A stretch of 64,000 bases of DNA from Sphaerisporangium album (GTDB taxonomy: Bacteria; Actinomycetota; Actinomycetes; Streptosporangiales; Streptosporangiaceae), in NCBI RefSeq assembly GCF_003323745.1, contig NZ_QOIL01000005.1, forward strand, positions 415,022 through 479,021, given 5' to 3'. Positions 29,650-38,444 of this stretch are shown in pieces. How positions within the stretch are numbered: the first letter of the stretch is position 1; each line of letters starts with the position of its first letter. Position numbers and translations under genes: made by a program. Under the pieces are notes generated by a model. It was not told where the DNA came from. It did no database searches and was given only the letters and a program-made list of their open reading frames with translations.

Positions 29650-30072
29650 ATGCGGGCACGTCACAGGGCCAGGCAGGTGCTCAACTACGTCAACCTGTCC
29701 ACGCCACTGGGGTTGCTGATCGCGCTGGCCGGACGGGCCGGCGTGCGCCGCGGCGAGCACGGCCTGCTGTACGCCCACGACTACCGCATCCCCTTCCCCG
29801 TCGCCGGGGCCTTCACGGTGGGGAACGTCATCCTCACGGCCCGCGGGGAGGGGTACCTCACCGGCGCGCTGCTGCGCCACGAGGCCCGGCACGCGACCCA
29901 GTACGCCTTCTGCGCGGGCCTGCCCCTGCTGCCCCTGTACGTCCTCGCCGTGGCGGTCTCGTTCGCCCTGTGCGGCCACCCGGCCTCGTGGAACCCGTTC
30001 GAACGCCTTGCCGATCTGGAGGAGGGGGGCTACCCGCGACGGTCCTCGCGCTGGCGCAGAGGGCACCCTTGA
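29650..30072 (+). CDS. Small membrane protein with HExxH motif
   Basis: 140 residues. After a basic start there is a short hydrophobic segment (LGLLIALAG), a strand-like middle (LLYAHDYRIPFPVAGAFTVG) and LLRHEARHATQYA, which contains a zinc-metalloprotease-like HEARH. A hydrophobic helix LPLLPLYVLAVAVSFALCG follows. The C-terminus is charged. I do not recognise a named family. A membrane-associated metallopeptidase is possible from HExxH alone, but no downstream third ligand is obvious. It is the last gene of the mshB run and is followed by a GGGGCCC/GGGCCCC hairpin. Confidence 0.65.
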   Translation: MRARHRARQVLNYVNLSTPLGLLIALAGRAGVRRGEHGLLYAHDYRIPFPVAGAFTVGNVILTARGEGYLTGALLRHEARHATQYAFCAGLPLLPLYVLAVAVSFALCGHPASWNPFERLADLEEGGYPRRSSRWRRGHP

Positions 30073-30075
30073 ATA

Positions 30076-30098
30076 GGGGCCCCCAGTATGCGGGCCCC
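30076..30098 (+). terminator. Short hairpin after the HExxH membrane protein gene
   Basis: GGGGCCC and GGGCCCC form a 7-bp GC stem around a nine-base loop, four bases after the stop. Confidence 0.5.
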
Positions 30099-30352
30099 GG
30101 TATGGAGAGCGGAGCCGCTCACCATGGACGCTTGCGGGCGGGAGCATGGAGCGGCCGGAAACGGAGACGACGACGCAGGACCGGCATCCCCGACCCAGAA
30201 ATGGCCACCGGCTACGCATCTGGGAGGAAGTGACGATACCCCGCTGGACTGAGGCATGAATCTCGCCCAAGGGGGATCATCACGTCAGAGTGGTTAAAGA
30301 TCTCATTGGGGATCGAACGCACCTCCCACTCGGCGATGAACAGGAGGGTCGA

Positions 30353-31336
30353 ATGTCGCAAACCATCAGCCCTGAGATCACCCCGGCCACCCCGCCCCGC
30401 CAGCGGACCTGGCCCTCCAGCTTCAAGGACCGCCTGACCTGCCCATTGCCCGATTTCCGCGAGGTCGTGAGCGTCGCCTGGTACGGCGGGTTCCGCGCCG
30501 ACACCGGTGACGCGGACCAGATTCCCGTGCTGCGCGCCGGGCTGCCTCCCGTGGGACCGAAGGACGCCGGAGTGACCTGGGTAGGCCATGCGACGTACGT
30601 GCTGCGCATCGGCGGCCTGACGGTGCTGACCGACCCGGTCTGGTCGCGCAAGATCCCGGGGGTGCGGCAGCGGCTGACCCCGCCGGGCGTGGCGTGGAGC
30701 GACCTGCCGCCGGTGGACGCCGTCGTCATCAGCCACAACCACTACGACCATCTTGACCTGCCGACCCTGCGCCGCCTGCCGAAGCACACTCCGATGTTCG
30801 TTCCCGCCAACCTCGGCGGCTGGTTCGCCAAGAGAGGGTTCACCAACGTCACCGAGCTGGACTGGTGGGAGAGCGCCCGCATCGGCGAGGTCTCCTTCGA
30901 CTTCGTGCCCGCCCACCACTGGAGCCGCAGGACCCTGTTCGACACGTGCAAGACCCTGTGGGGCGGCTGGGTGCTGACCTCGCCGAACCAGCGGATCTAC
31001 TTCGCCGGGGACACCGCCTACGGCGACCGCTTCAAGCTCATCGGCAAGCGTTACCCGGGCATCGACCTGGCGCTCATGCCCGTCGGCGCGTACGAGCCGC
31101 GCTGGTTCATGCACGTCTCGCACGTCGACCCCTCCGAGGCCGTGCAGGCCTGTACGGACGTCGGCGCGCAGCGCATGGCGACCATGCACTGGGGGACGTT
31201 CGTGCTGTCGGGCGAGCCCCCGATGGCGCCCGTCCAGGAGGCGCGCGCGGCCTGGATCGCCTCCGGCCGCGACCGCGCGGACCTGTGGGACCTCGCCGTG
31301 GGGGAGACCCGCACCCTCACCGGCCTGCCGGGCTGA
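30353..31336 (+). CDS. MBL-fold metallohydrolase (NAPE-PLD/UlaG-like)
   Basis: 327 residues from ATG 30353, eight bases after AGGAGGG. It has the metallo-beta-lactamase metal motif SHNHYDHLD (HxHxDH), VPAHHWSRR, the bridging Asp in FAGDTAYGDRFK and a late His in TMHWGTF. The WVGHATYVLRIGGLTVLTDPVWS start is typical of the family that includes NAPE-hydrolysing phospholipase D and bacterial L-ascorbate-6-phosphate lactonase-like proteins. The exact substrate cannot be told. No signal peptide, so probably cytoplasmic. A perfect hairpin ends the gene. Confidence 0.85.
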   Translation: MSQTISPEITPATPPRQRTWPSSFKDRLTCPLPDFREVVSVAWYGGFRADTGDADQIPVLRAGLPPVGPKDAGVTWVGHATYVLRIGGLTVLTDPVWSRKIPGVRQRLTPPGVAWSDLPPVDAVVISHNHYDHLDLPTLRRLPKHTPMFVPANLGGWFAKRGFTNVTELDWWESARIGEVSFDFVPAHHWSRRTLFDTCKTLWGGWVLTSPNQRIYFAGDTAYGDRFKLIGKRYPGIDLALMPVGAYEPRWFMHVSHVDPSEAVQACTDVGAQRMATMHWGTFVLSGEPPMAPVQEARAAWIASGRDRADLWDLAVGETRTLTGLPG

Positions 31337-31346
31337 ACCGCCACAC

Positions 31347-31375
31347 ACGGCTCGCGTCCCCACGACGCGAGCCGT
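31347..31375 (+). terminator. Strong hairpin after the MBL hydrolase gene
   Basis: A perfect 12-bp stem, ACGGCTCGCGTC against GACGCGAGCCGT, with loop CCCAC, 11 bp after the stop. Confidence 0.8.
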
Positions 31376-31786
31376 CGCCGTGTCATGTCTCTCGCATGGT
31401 CATCCTGTTTCTCGTTTCCGGGGCCGACGGCTGATCGTTCGCAGGAAATATCCGATCGTATATGTCATGGCATCCGCCGGGACGCTGAACTCCCGTAGAA
31501 TATTCGATCACTCATCGGTCATGTTATTTGCCCGCGATGTTCCGCCATGTCCAAAAGCGGACGCCGTGAGATCTCGATCTCATGCCATGGATCCGGGCGG
31601 GGTAAAAGGCCTTGCCCTGGTAGATGGGCGATATTTCCGATCATTCGCTATATTTTGCGAACCCGCATGTGGTCCACAACTAGGCCGCTTTACCAACATC
31701 TACAACATAAGTCAAGGCATTGATTGCACGTTAAATGCATGGAATACCGGATGCATCCCCGCAGGAAAGGCATAGAGGAGCATTCG
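31376..31786 (+). other. AT-richer leader region of the S1 protease gene
   Basis: About 410 bp with clearly lower GC than its surroundings. No reading frame here looks like a gene. It presumably holds the promoter and a long 5' leader of the secreted protease. It ends in GAGGAG six bases before the GTG start. I see no convincing operator. Confidence 0.5.
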
Positions 31787-33061
31787 GTGAAAACCCCCCC
31801 GAGCACCCAAAGAGCACCACGCACCACCCGTCGCCTGGCGGTCACACTGGCCGTCGCCCTCGTCGCGATCGGAATGGGCGCCACCCAGGTCTCCGCGGCC
31901 CCCACCCCGGTCAAGGACACCACGGCCCGCGCCATCGAGCCGGCCGGCAAGGTCCCCGGCGGTTTCGCGTCCTGGAAGGACCTGCTGGCCACCCAGGAGA
32001 AGCTGGTCAAGGCCGCCGACCGCGTCACCGCCGCCGCGAAGGCGCAGGGCGGCGGCGGGTTCGCCGGCGTCATCGCCGCCCCGGAGAACCACGAGCTGCG
32101 CGTGTACTGGAAGGGCGACACCCCCAAGCGCGTCGGCGACCTGGTCGGCGAGCTGCGCAAGGACGTCCCCGTCAGCGTCCTTCCCGCGGCGTACTCGGCC
32201 AGTGAACTGCGGCAGGAGATGTCCCGGCTGCTCCGCAAGTCCGCGAACGTGATCACCTCGATCGCTCCCAAGGCCGACGGCTCCGGCTTGGCCGTGTCCG
32301 GCGCGGACTACAACGCGACGCGCTCCGGCGTCGCCGACTCCACCGTGGCGATCACCGTGGAGACCGGCGTCAAGCCCGCGCTGGCCAGCCGCTGGGACGA
32401 CTCGCCGCCCTGGTGGGGCGGCGGCGCCTGGCGCAACGCGAGCAACGGCGGCGGCTGCTCGACCGGCTTCGCCGTCACCTACGGCGGGGCGAGCAAGATC
32501 CTCACCGCCGGCCACTGCGGTGACGTCGGGCAGACCGCGACCGACCCCACCGGCGAGGTGATCGGCTCGTTCACGCAGGACAACAACTCCTACGACGTTG
32601 CGCTGATCGGCACGTCGGCGGGGGGCCGCGTCTTCAACAACAACCCCGGCTCCATCTCGCCGGAGTTCAACAACCCGGTGATCGGCACCTTCAGCTCCTA
32701 CGTGGGCCTGTGGGTGTGCACCTCCGGCGCGTACTCGGGCACCAACTGCAGCATCCAGGTGCAGCAGGTCGGCGTCACGATCAACGTCGGCTACCTGATC
32801 TACAACACGGTCCGGGCCGAGCAGTCCGCGCACACCAACGCGGTCGGCCAGGGTGACAGCGGCGGCTCGGTCGAGGTCATCAACGCCTCCAACACCAGCC
32901 AGGTGTACGCGGCGGGCGTCAACACCGCCATCGACACCTCCACCGCCGTGCCGTGCACCGGCTACGTGACCAGCGGCCGCACCTGCGCCTGGCGGATGTA
33001 CTACGCGCCGTGGGCCAACGCGACCACCGCGTTCCCGGGAATCGCGATCACTCTCGGCTGA
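31787..33061 (+). CDS. Secreted S1-family (streptogrisin-like) serine protease
   Basis: 424 residues from GTG 31787. A signal peptide (about 1-37, LAVTLAVALVAIGMGATQVSAA) is followed by a pro-region (about 38-195) that folds the enzyme. The chymotrypsin-like protease domain has the triad His in LTAGHCG, Asp in NSYDVALIG and Ser in GQGDSGGSV. Cysteines in GGGCSTGF, AGHCG, VCTSGAYSGTNCS, VPCTG and RTCAW suggest disulfides. Unlike some relatives it has no C-terminal binding domain. It is an extracellular broad-specificity protease, usual in saprophytic actinomycetes. It is monocistronic, flanked by hairpins. Confidence 0.92.
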   Translation: MKTPPSTQRAPRTTRRLAVTLAVALVAIGMGATQVSAAPTPVKDTTARAIEPAGKVPGGFASWKDLLATQEKLVKAADRVTAAAKAQGGGGFAGVIAAPENHELRVYWKGDTPKRVGDLVGELRKDVPVSVLPAAYSASELRQEMSRLLRKSANVITSIAPKADGSGLAVSGADYNATRSGVADSTVAITVETGVKPALASRWDDSPPWWGGGAWRNASNGGGCSTGFAVTYGGASKILTAGHCGDVGQTATDPTGEVIGSFTQDNNSYDVALIGTSAGGRVFNNNPGSISPEFNNPVIGTFSSYVGLWVCTSGAYSGTNCSIQVQQVGVTINVGYLIYNTVRAEQSAHTNAVGQGDSGGSVEVINASNTSQVYAAGVNTAIDTSTAVPCTGYVTSGRTCAWRMYYAPWANATTAFPGIAITLG

Positions 33062-33143
33062 TGACTCACGTGGATTCGATCGACGGCGCCTGACAGGACG
33101 GTCAGGATCCTGACCTGATCGGATCGCGTGGGATAGAGAAAGA

Positions 33144-33169
33144 GGGGCCGGTGTTGACTCACCGGCCCC
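33144..33169 (+). terminator. Hairpin after the S1 protease gene
   Basis: GGGGCCGGTG and CACCGGCCCC form a perfect 10-bp stem with a six-base loop, followed by GTTTCCC. The rest of the 317-bp gap (33062-33378) holds only the AGGAGG site and presumed promoter of the next gene. Confidence 0.8.
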
Positions 33170-33378
33170 GTTTCCCATTTCACCGGCCGCCACAAAAGGC
33201 AGTGATCCCTCCGGATAATGCGTTATGTGACGCTAAACCCGGTCTGCCAGCCGATCATCGGGAAGGAATTCCGATCAACGGCCGGCCACGCGAATCGGGT
33301 CACGGTGAGCGCGCCAGGGCTCTTTCCGTCGTATGTTGCGTAGTGAGCGGACGTCCCGGCGGCTCAGGAGGACTCATC

Positions 33379-34002
33379 ATGAACGCGGACCATCGCATGG
33401 CCCTGCTCGGCGCGGCACTTCTCGGCTTCGTCGTGATCGGCGTGATGGCCTGCGCCGCGCCGGTCCCGTCCGGGGGCGACGCTCCCCGGCCCGCCGGAAC
33501 CCCGGACGCCCCACAGCCTCCCGGCGGGGAAACCACCGATCCCTCCACCGGCGCGGCCACGGCGCCGACCGGTCCGCAGGAGCTCGGCTCCCTCGCGAGC
33601 GCGATCGAGACCTTACTGAGCCACCGGTTCCCCGACCTCTACGCGGGGGTGGCCCTCGACCAGGCGGGGAACCAGGTGATCGTCTACCGGCGTCCCTCGG
33701 CCGAACTCGACGCGGCGCTACGCGAGCGATTCGGCACGGCGGCGATCAAGCTGCGCGACGCCCCGCACTCCGCGCGCGAGCTCCAGGCGATCGCCCGGCG
33801 CGTCACCGACGACGTCGCCTACTGGGCACGGCACGGCATCCCGATCACCACGGTCGCCGCGCGCTTCGACGGCACTGCGGTGGAGGTCGGCACGACCGAG
33901 GTCGCCAAGGCGGCCAGGGACCTGCCGAAGCGCTACGGCAAGGCGCCCCTGCGCATCGTGAAGGAGGAGCCCCCCACGCTGCTCACGCCCTCGGCCGGCT
34001 GA
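33379..34002 (+). CDS. Putative lipoprotein of unknown function
   Basis: 207 residues from ATG 33379, with AGGAGG eight bases upstream. The N-terminal hydrophobic run LLGAALLGFVVIGVMAC ends in a lipobox-like VMAC, so Cys25 may be lipidated. A disordered Pro/Gly/Thr-rich linker (about 26-68) leads to a folded domain. That domain alternates acidic helices and strands (YAGVALDQAGNQVIVYRRPS, then VTTVAARFDGTAVEVG-like text). I do not recognise the family. The folded part resembles the small alpha/beta pro-region or inhibitor type seen near secreted proteases, but this is only an impression. Confidence 0.65.
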   Translation: MNADHRMALLGAALLGFVVIGVMACAAPVPSGGDAPRPAGTPDAPQPPGGETTDPSTGAATAPTGPQELGSLASAIETLLSHRFPDLYAGVALDQAGNQVIVYRRPSAELDAALRERFGTAAIKLRDAPHSARELQAIARRVTDDVAYWARHGIPITTVAARFDGTAVEVGTTEVAKAARDLPKRYGKAPLRIVKEEPPTLLTPSAG

Positions 34003-34024
34003 CGCCCCACCCGTGCGCGGGCGC

Positions 34025-35413
<1,389 letters not shown>

Positions 35414-35455
35414 GCCACCGAGCCTAGGTCATGGACGTCGAGCGGCACAGATCTA

Positions 35456-35525
35456 GCGGGGCCGACCCCGTGATCGCGACCTACATCGTGACGGGCGACG
35501 GAACATCCCCGCGCGGGGATGGTCC
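35456..35525 (-). repeat. Inverted array remnant and fold-back chimeric CRISPR repeat
   Basis: GCGGGGCCGAC (35456-35466) is the reverse complement of the first 11 bases of the array-1 repeat. It is followed by exactly 33 bases, the array's spacer length. Next comes a 26-base element (35500-35525) whose left half GGAACATCCCCGCG is the inverted end of a GTTCC-type repeat and whose right half CGGGGATGGTCC is the direct end of a GGTCC-type repeat. One spacer of an oppositely oriented array is thus fused through a chimeric repeat to the forward array. Confidence 0.8.
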
Positions 35526-36501
35526 GCGTGATGGATAGGGAGATGGATTGGGCAGAGGGTCGGCCCCGCGCCCGCGGGGATGGTCCGGCCCGGCGGGCGG
35601 GCGTTTGCCGCCGCCGTCCGTCGGCCCCGCGCCCGCGGGGATGGTCCTCGTGGTGATCTTGGCCTAGTAGATGTAGGCCAGTCGGCCCCGCGCCCGCGGG
35701 GATGGTCCCTGGTATGCGAGCGATTCAGCAATGGTCGACTTGTCGGCCCCGCGCCCGCGGGGATGGTCCGTAGCGCTCCAGTCCGAGCATCTCGCACGCG
35801 TAGTCGGCCCCGCGCCCGCGGGGATGGTCCGTCGTCGCGCGCGTCGGCGAGCTTGTACCCCTTGTCGGCCCCGCGCCCGCGGGGATGGTCCGACGACCAG
35901 CGCCGTATGGCTAGCGCACGCCTTGTCGGCCCCGCGCCCGCGGGGATGTTCCTGGAACCTGAGCAGGATAGCCCACAGGAGAATCGTCGGCCCCGCGCCC
36001 GCGGGGATGTTCCGACAGTCGGGCGGCGTCGGTTCGGATGGCGGTCGTCGGCCCCGCGCCCGCGGGGATGTTCCGCTCGCATCGTGGGACACGTACCTAA
36101 CCGGCGTGTCGGCCCCGCGCCCGCGGGGATGTTCCTTCGGCATCATGACGCGCTCGCCTGGCTCGGTGGTCGGCCCCGCGCCCGCGGGGATGTTCCGTCA
36201 CCTTTGATCCGAGCTGTCTGCGGCCGTCCGTCGGCCCCGCGCCCGCGGGGATGTTCCCGCCGCCCGTAAGTTCGCATCGGGCGCGTGGGAGTCGGCCCCG
36301 CGCCCGCGGGGATGTTCCGACGTGCCGGCCGTTCAGGATGATCTGCCGGACGTCGGCCCCGCGCCCGCGGGGATGTTCCCTGCAAGCGGTGGACGACGGC
36401 ATCATCGACCCGGTCGGCCCCGCGTCCGCGGGGATGTTTCTCTCTTGAGGATCACGGCGCGGACGGTAGGCGTGTCGGCCTTGCGGTCGCGAAGATGTCC
36501 C
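35500..36501 (+). CRISPR. Type I-E-like CRISPR array without leader or cas genes
   Basis: Fifteen recognisable 28-bp repeats (35559 to 36440) on an exact 61-bp period with 33-base spacers, plus a chimeric unit at the left and a decayed one (36474-36501) at the right. The repeat begins GTCGGCCCCGCG and ends CGCGGGGATGGTCC or CGCGGGGATGTTCC, with the CCCCGCG/CGCGGGG stem usual for subtype I-E. Repeats at 35559-35891 carry GGTCC; those at 35925-36379 carry GTTCC. The repeat at 36413 has two changes and the last is badly worn, marking the distal end on the right. No cas genes for I-E lie in the window and no leader remains at the left, so this array depends on distant genes or is inactive. Confidence 0.95.
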
Positions 36502-36528
36502 TGGTTCCCCTCTCATGCTGGGGCCGCC

Positions 36529-38376
36529 TTACGGGGCCTCGGGGTCGAGGAAGGCGAGGATGTCTCGGTCGCCGCGGTCGCGGAGGCGGGTGAGGACCTC
36601 GTCGCGGGAGGCGCCGTCGGGGAGGCCGATGCGGGCGCCGATCAGGCGGAGGGCCTCGGCCTCGGAGGCTACGGGGGCGGTGTAGCCGATGAGGTGCAGG
36701 GCCATGTTGATGGGGGGCAGGCCGGGGGCGGCCTGGGGGAGGTAGCGGGTCAGCAGCTCGCCGCCGTCGGAGACGGTGAGGAAGATCGAGTCGCCCTCAC
36801 CCGCGTTGTAGTCGGCGAGGACGGTCCTGATGGAGCCCATCGTGGGCTGGTTGTGCCAGCTGATCACGACGTCCCCGGACGGGGTCGAGGTGGTGAGCGA
36901 GCCGCCGGGGGCCATGCCGAGGTGGGCGGCGAAGCCGGTCGGCAGCGGGGAGCCCGAGCCGCGCAGGTGCTCGGCGTTCACGTCCACGCGGTGCCACCAG
37001 CGGCCGTCCCTGCTGCGGAACGAGCGGCGGGTCATCGACACGTCGCGGCGCGGGTGGTAGGGCTCGGCCTGCTCGGGGGCGGCGACGCGGATCCACCCCC
37101 GCTGGGTGCGCTCGAACCCCGGGCCGCCCGCGTAGGCGCGCACGGAGCTCTCGCTGACCTCGTAGCGCGTGGTCAGGTTGGCGACGATGCTGTTCACCGA
37201 GGCCTCGCCGCCCGCGCGCTCGATCTCGCGCACGATCATCTCGCGGATCCCGATGTACTCCTCGCCGCCCCAGCGCGACAGCCCGTACCGGTTCCTGTCG
37301 ACGCGCAGGAAGCGGTCGTCGGCGGTGAGCTGGTTGCGGATGCCGACCAGGCTGTAGTCCTCGCCGATGCGGGTCTGGATCTCCTCGGGGCTGAGCGGCG
37401 CCTCGGCGACGGCCAGCACGGCCTCGGCCTTCTCGTTGACGCTGCGCGGCCAGGGGACGACGTGGCCCTCCAGGACGCGCAGCTGCGGCACGGAGGCGAG
37501 CCACCGCTCGGCGACGTCCTCGCGTATGCCGAGCTGGGCGACCATCGAGACCGCCTCGGGCAGCTTCACCGGGCCGTCGGTGAAGAGCTGGCGCGTCTTC
37601 TCCTTGAGCTCGTCGGCGCCGCCGGCGACCAGCCAGCCGTCCACCTGGTCGTATCCGGTGAGCAGGGTGCGGATGAAGCGCCAGGCGGGGACGCCGAGCG
37701 TGGCGATGTCCGTGCGGTGCCAGGGCGCCGCCGCCGCGAGGTCGTCGGCGGGGACGGCCGAGCCGAGACGGCCGCGCAGCCAGGCCAGGTGGGCGGCCAG
37801 CGGGGTGGCCTCGGGCGTGGCCAGGCGGGTCTGGACGTGGTCGCGCAGGTCGCGCTCGATCTGGCGGATGCGCTCGCGGGTCACCGAGAAGCGCTGCGCC
37901 AGCTCGTCCAGCGTGGCGCGGCGCTCGGCGTAGACGCGGTCGCGGGCGATGGCGCGCTGCCGGTCGTCGAGCACGGCGAAGATCTCGTCGATCAGCTCGG
38001 GGATCGGCCGGTCGCCCTTGGCGGGCGCGGCGTCGCGCCCGCCCGAGGCGTTCTCGGAGGCCAGCAGGCGCTCCAGCACGCCGGTGAACAGGGTGAGCGC
38101 CAGCTCGCGGTCGTCGGCGACGCGCAACCCCTTCTCGGGGTCGGTCATGCGGACGAGAGGCAGGATGTCACCGAGCCGCAGGTGTCCCCAGCAGGCCGTG
38201 GCGAGGTCGGCGAGCCGGGCCGCCACCTGGGCGGTTCCGATGACCAGGCAGGCCCGGTCGATCGGGAGCGCCTGCCACCACGCCTCCGGTAGGCGGGGGT
38301 CGCTCGCGATCGGCTCGACCTGGCCAGGTGCGGTCCAGCGCAGGGGCGGCACGATGTCGCTAAGGCTCAAGTTCAT
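36529..38376 (-). CDS. Sigma-region-4/multi-HTH protein, paralogue of the 811-residue protein
   Basis: 615 residues, soluble, opening MNLSLSDIVPPLRW. A sigma-70 region-4-like HTH lies at about residues 140-185 (ERRATLDELAQRFSVTRERIRQIERDL). From about 325 to 430 there are tandem winged-helix segments resembling HARE-HTH domains (LSPEEIQTRIGEDYSLVGI, FLRVDRNRYGLSRWGGEEY, FERTQRGWIRV). A beta-rich domain follows (SMTRRSFRSRDGRWWHRVDV) and the end is LTRLRDRGDRDILAFLD. The first and last domains are shared with the gene at 40526-42961, which has similar MNFCLSDLVPPLRW and LMNRLRERGDRDLLSLMV. It is the last gene of a three-gene leftward cassette 68 bp after a UvrD-type helicase. DNA binding is very likely; function unknown. 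Confidence 0.7.
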   Translation of the reverse strand: MNLSLSDIVPPLRWTAPGQVEPIASDPRLPEAWWQALPIDRACLVIGTAQVAARLADLATACWGHLRLGDILPLVRMTDPEKGLRVADDRELALTLFTGVLERLLASENASGGRDAAPAKGDRPIPELIDEIFAVLDDRQRAIARDRVYAERRATLDELAQRFSVTRERIRQIERDLRDHVQTRLATPEATPLAAHLAWLRGRLGSAVPADDLAAAAPWHRTDIATLGVPAWRFIRTLLTGYDQVDGWLVAGGADELKEKTRQLFTDGPVKLPEAVSMVAQLGIREDVAERWLASVPQLRVLEGHVVPWPRSVNEKAEAVLAVAEAPLSPEEIQTRIGEDYSLVGIRNQLTADDRFLRVDRNRYGLSRWGGEEYIGIREMIVREIERAGGEASVNSIVANLTTRYEVSESSVRAYAGGPGFERTQRGWIRVAAPEQAEPYHPRRDVSMTRRSFRSRDGRWWHRVDVNAEHLRGSGSPLPTGFAAHLGMAPGGSLTTSTPSGDVVISWHNQPTMGSIRTVLADYNAGEGDSIFLTVSDGGELLTRYLPQAAPGLPPINMALHLIGYTAPVASEAEALRLIGARIGLPDGASRDEVLTRLRDRGDRDILAFLDPEAP

Positions 38377-38444
38377 TGGGGTCCAACCGGAACGGGGCTT
38401 GGGCGGGACGAGACGGAGTCTTATCCGCGGTTCAGGTTATTGGG

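Noticed and set aside
31380..31775. Possible 131-residue gene before the S1 protease
   Set aside because: Atypical codon use and no ribosome site; more likely leader DNA.
35453..36516. Open frames through the I-E array on both strands
   Set aside because: They are repeats read through, giving PRARGDGP-type peptides at fixed spacing.
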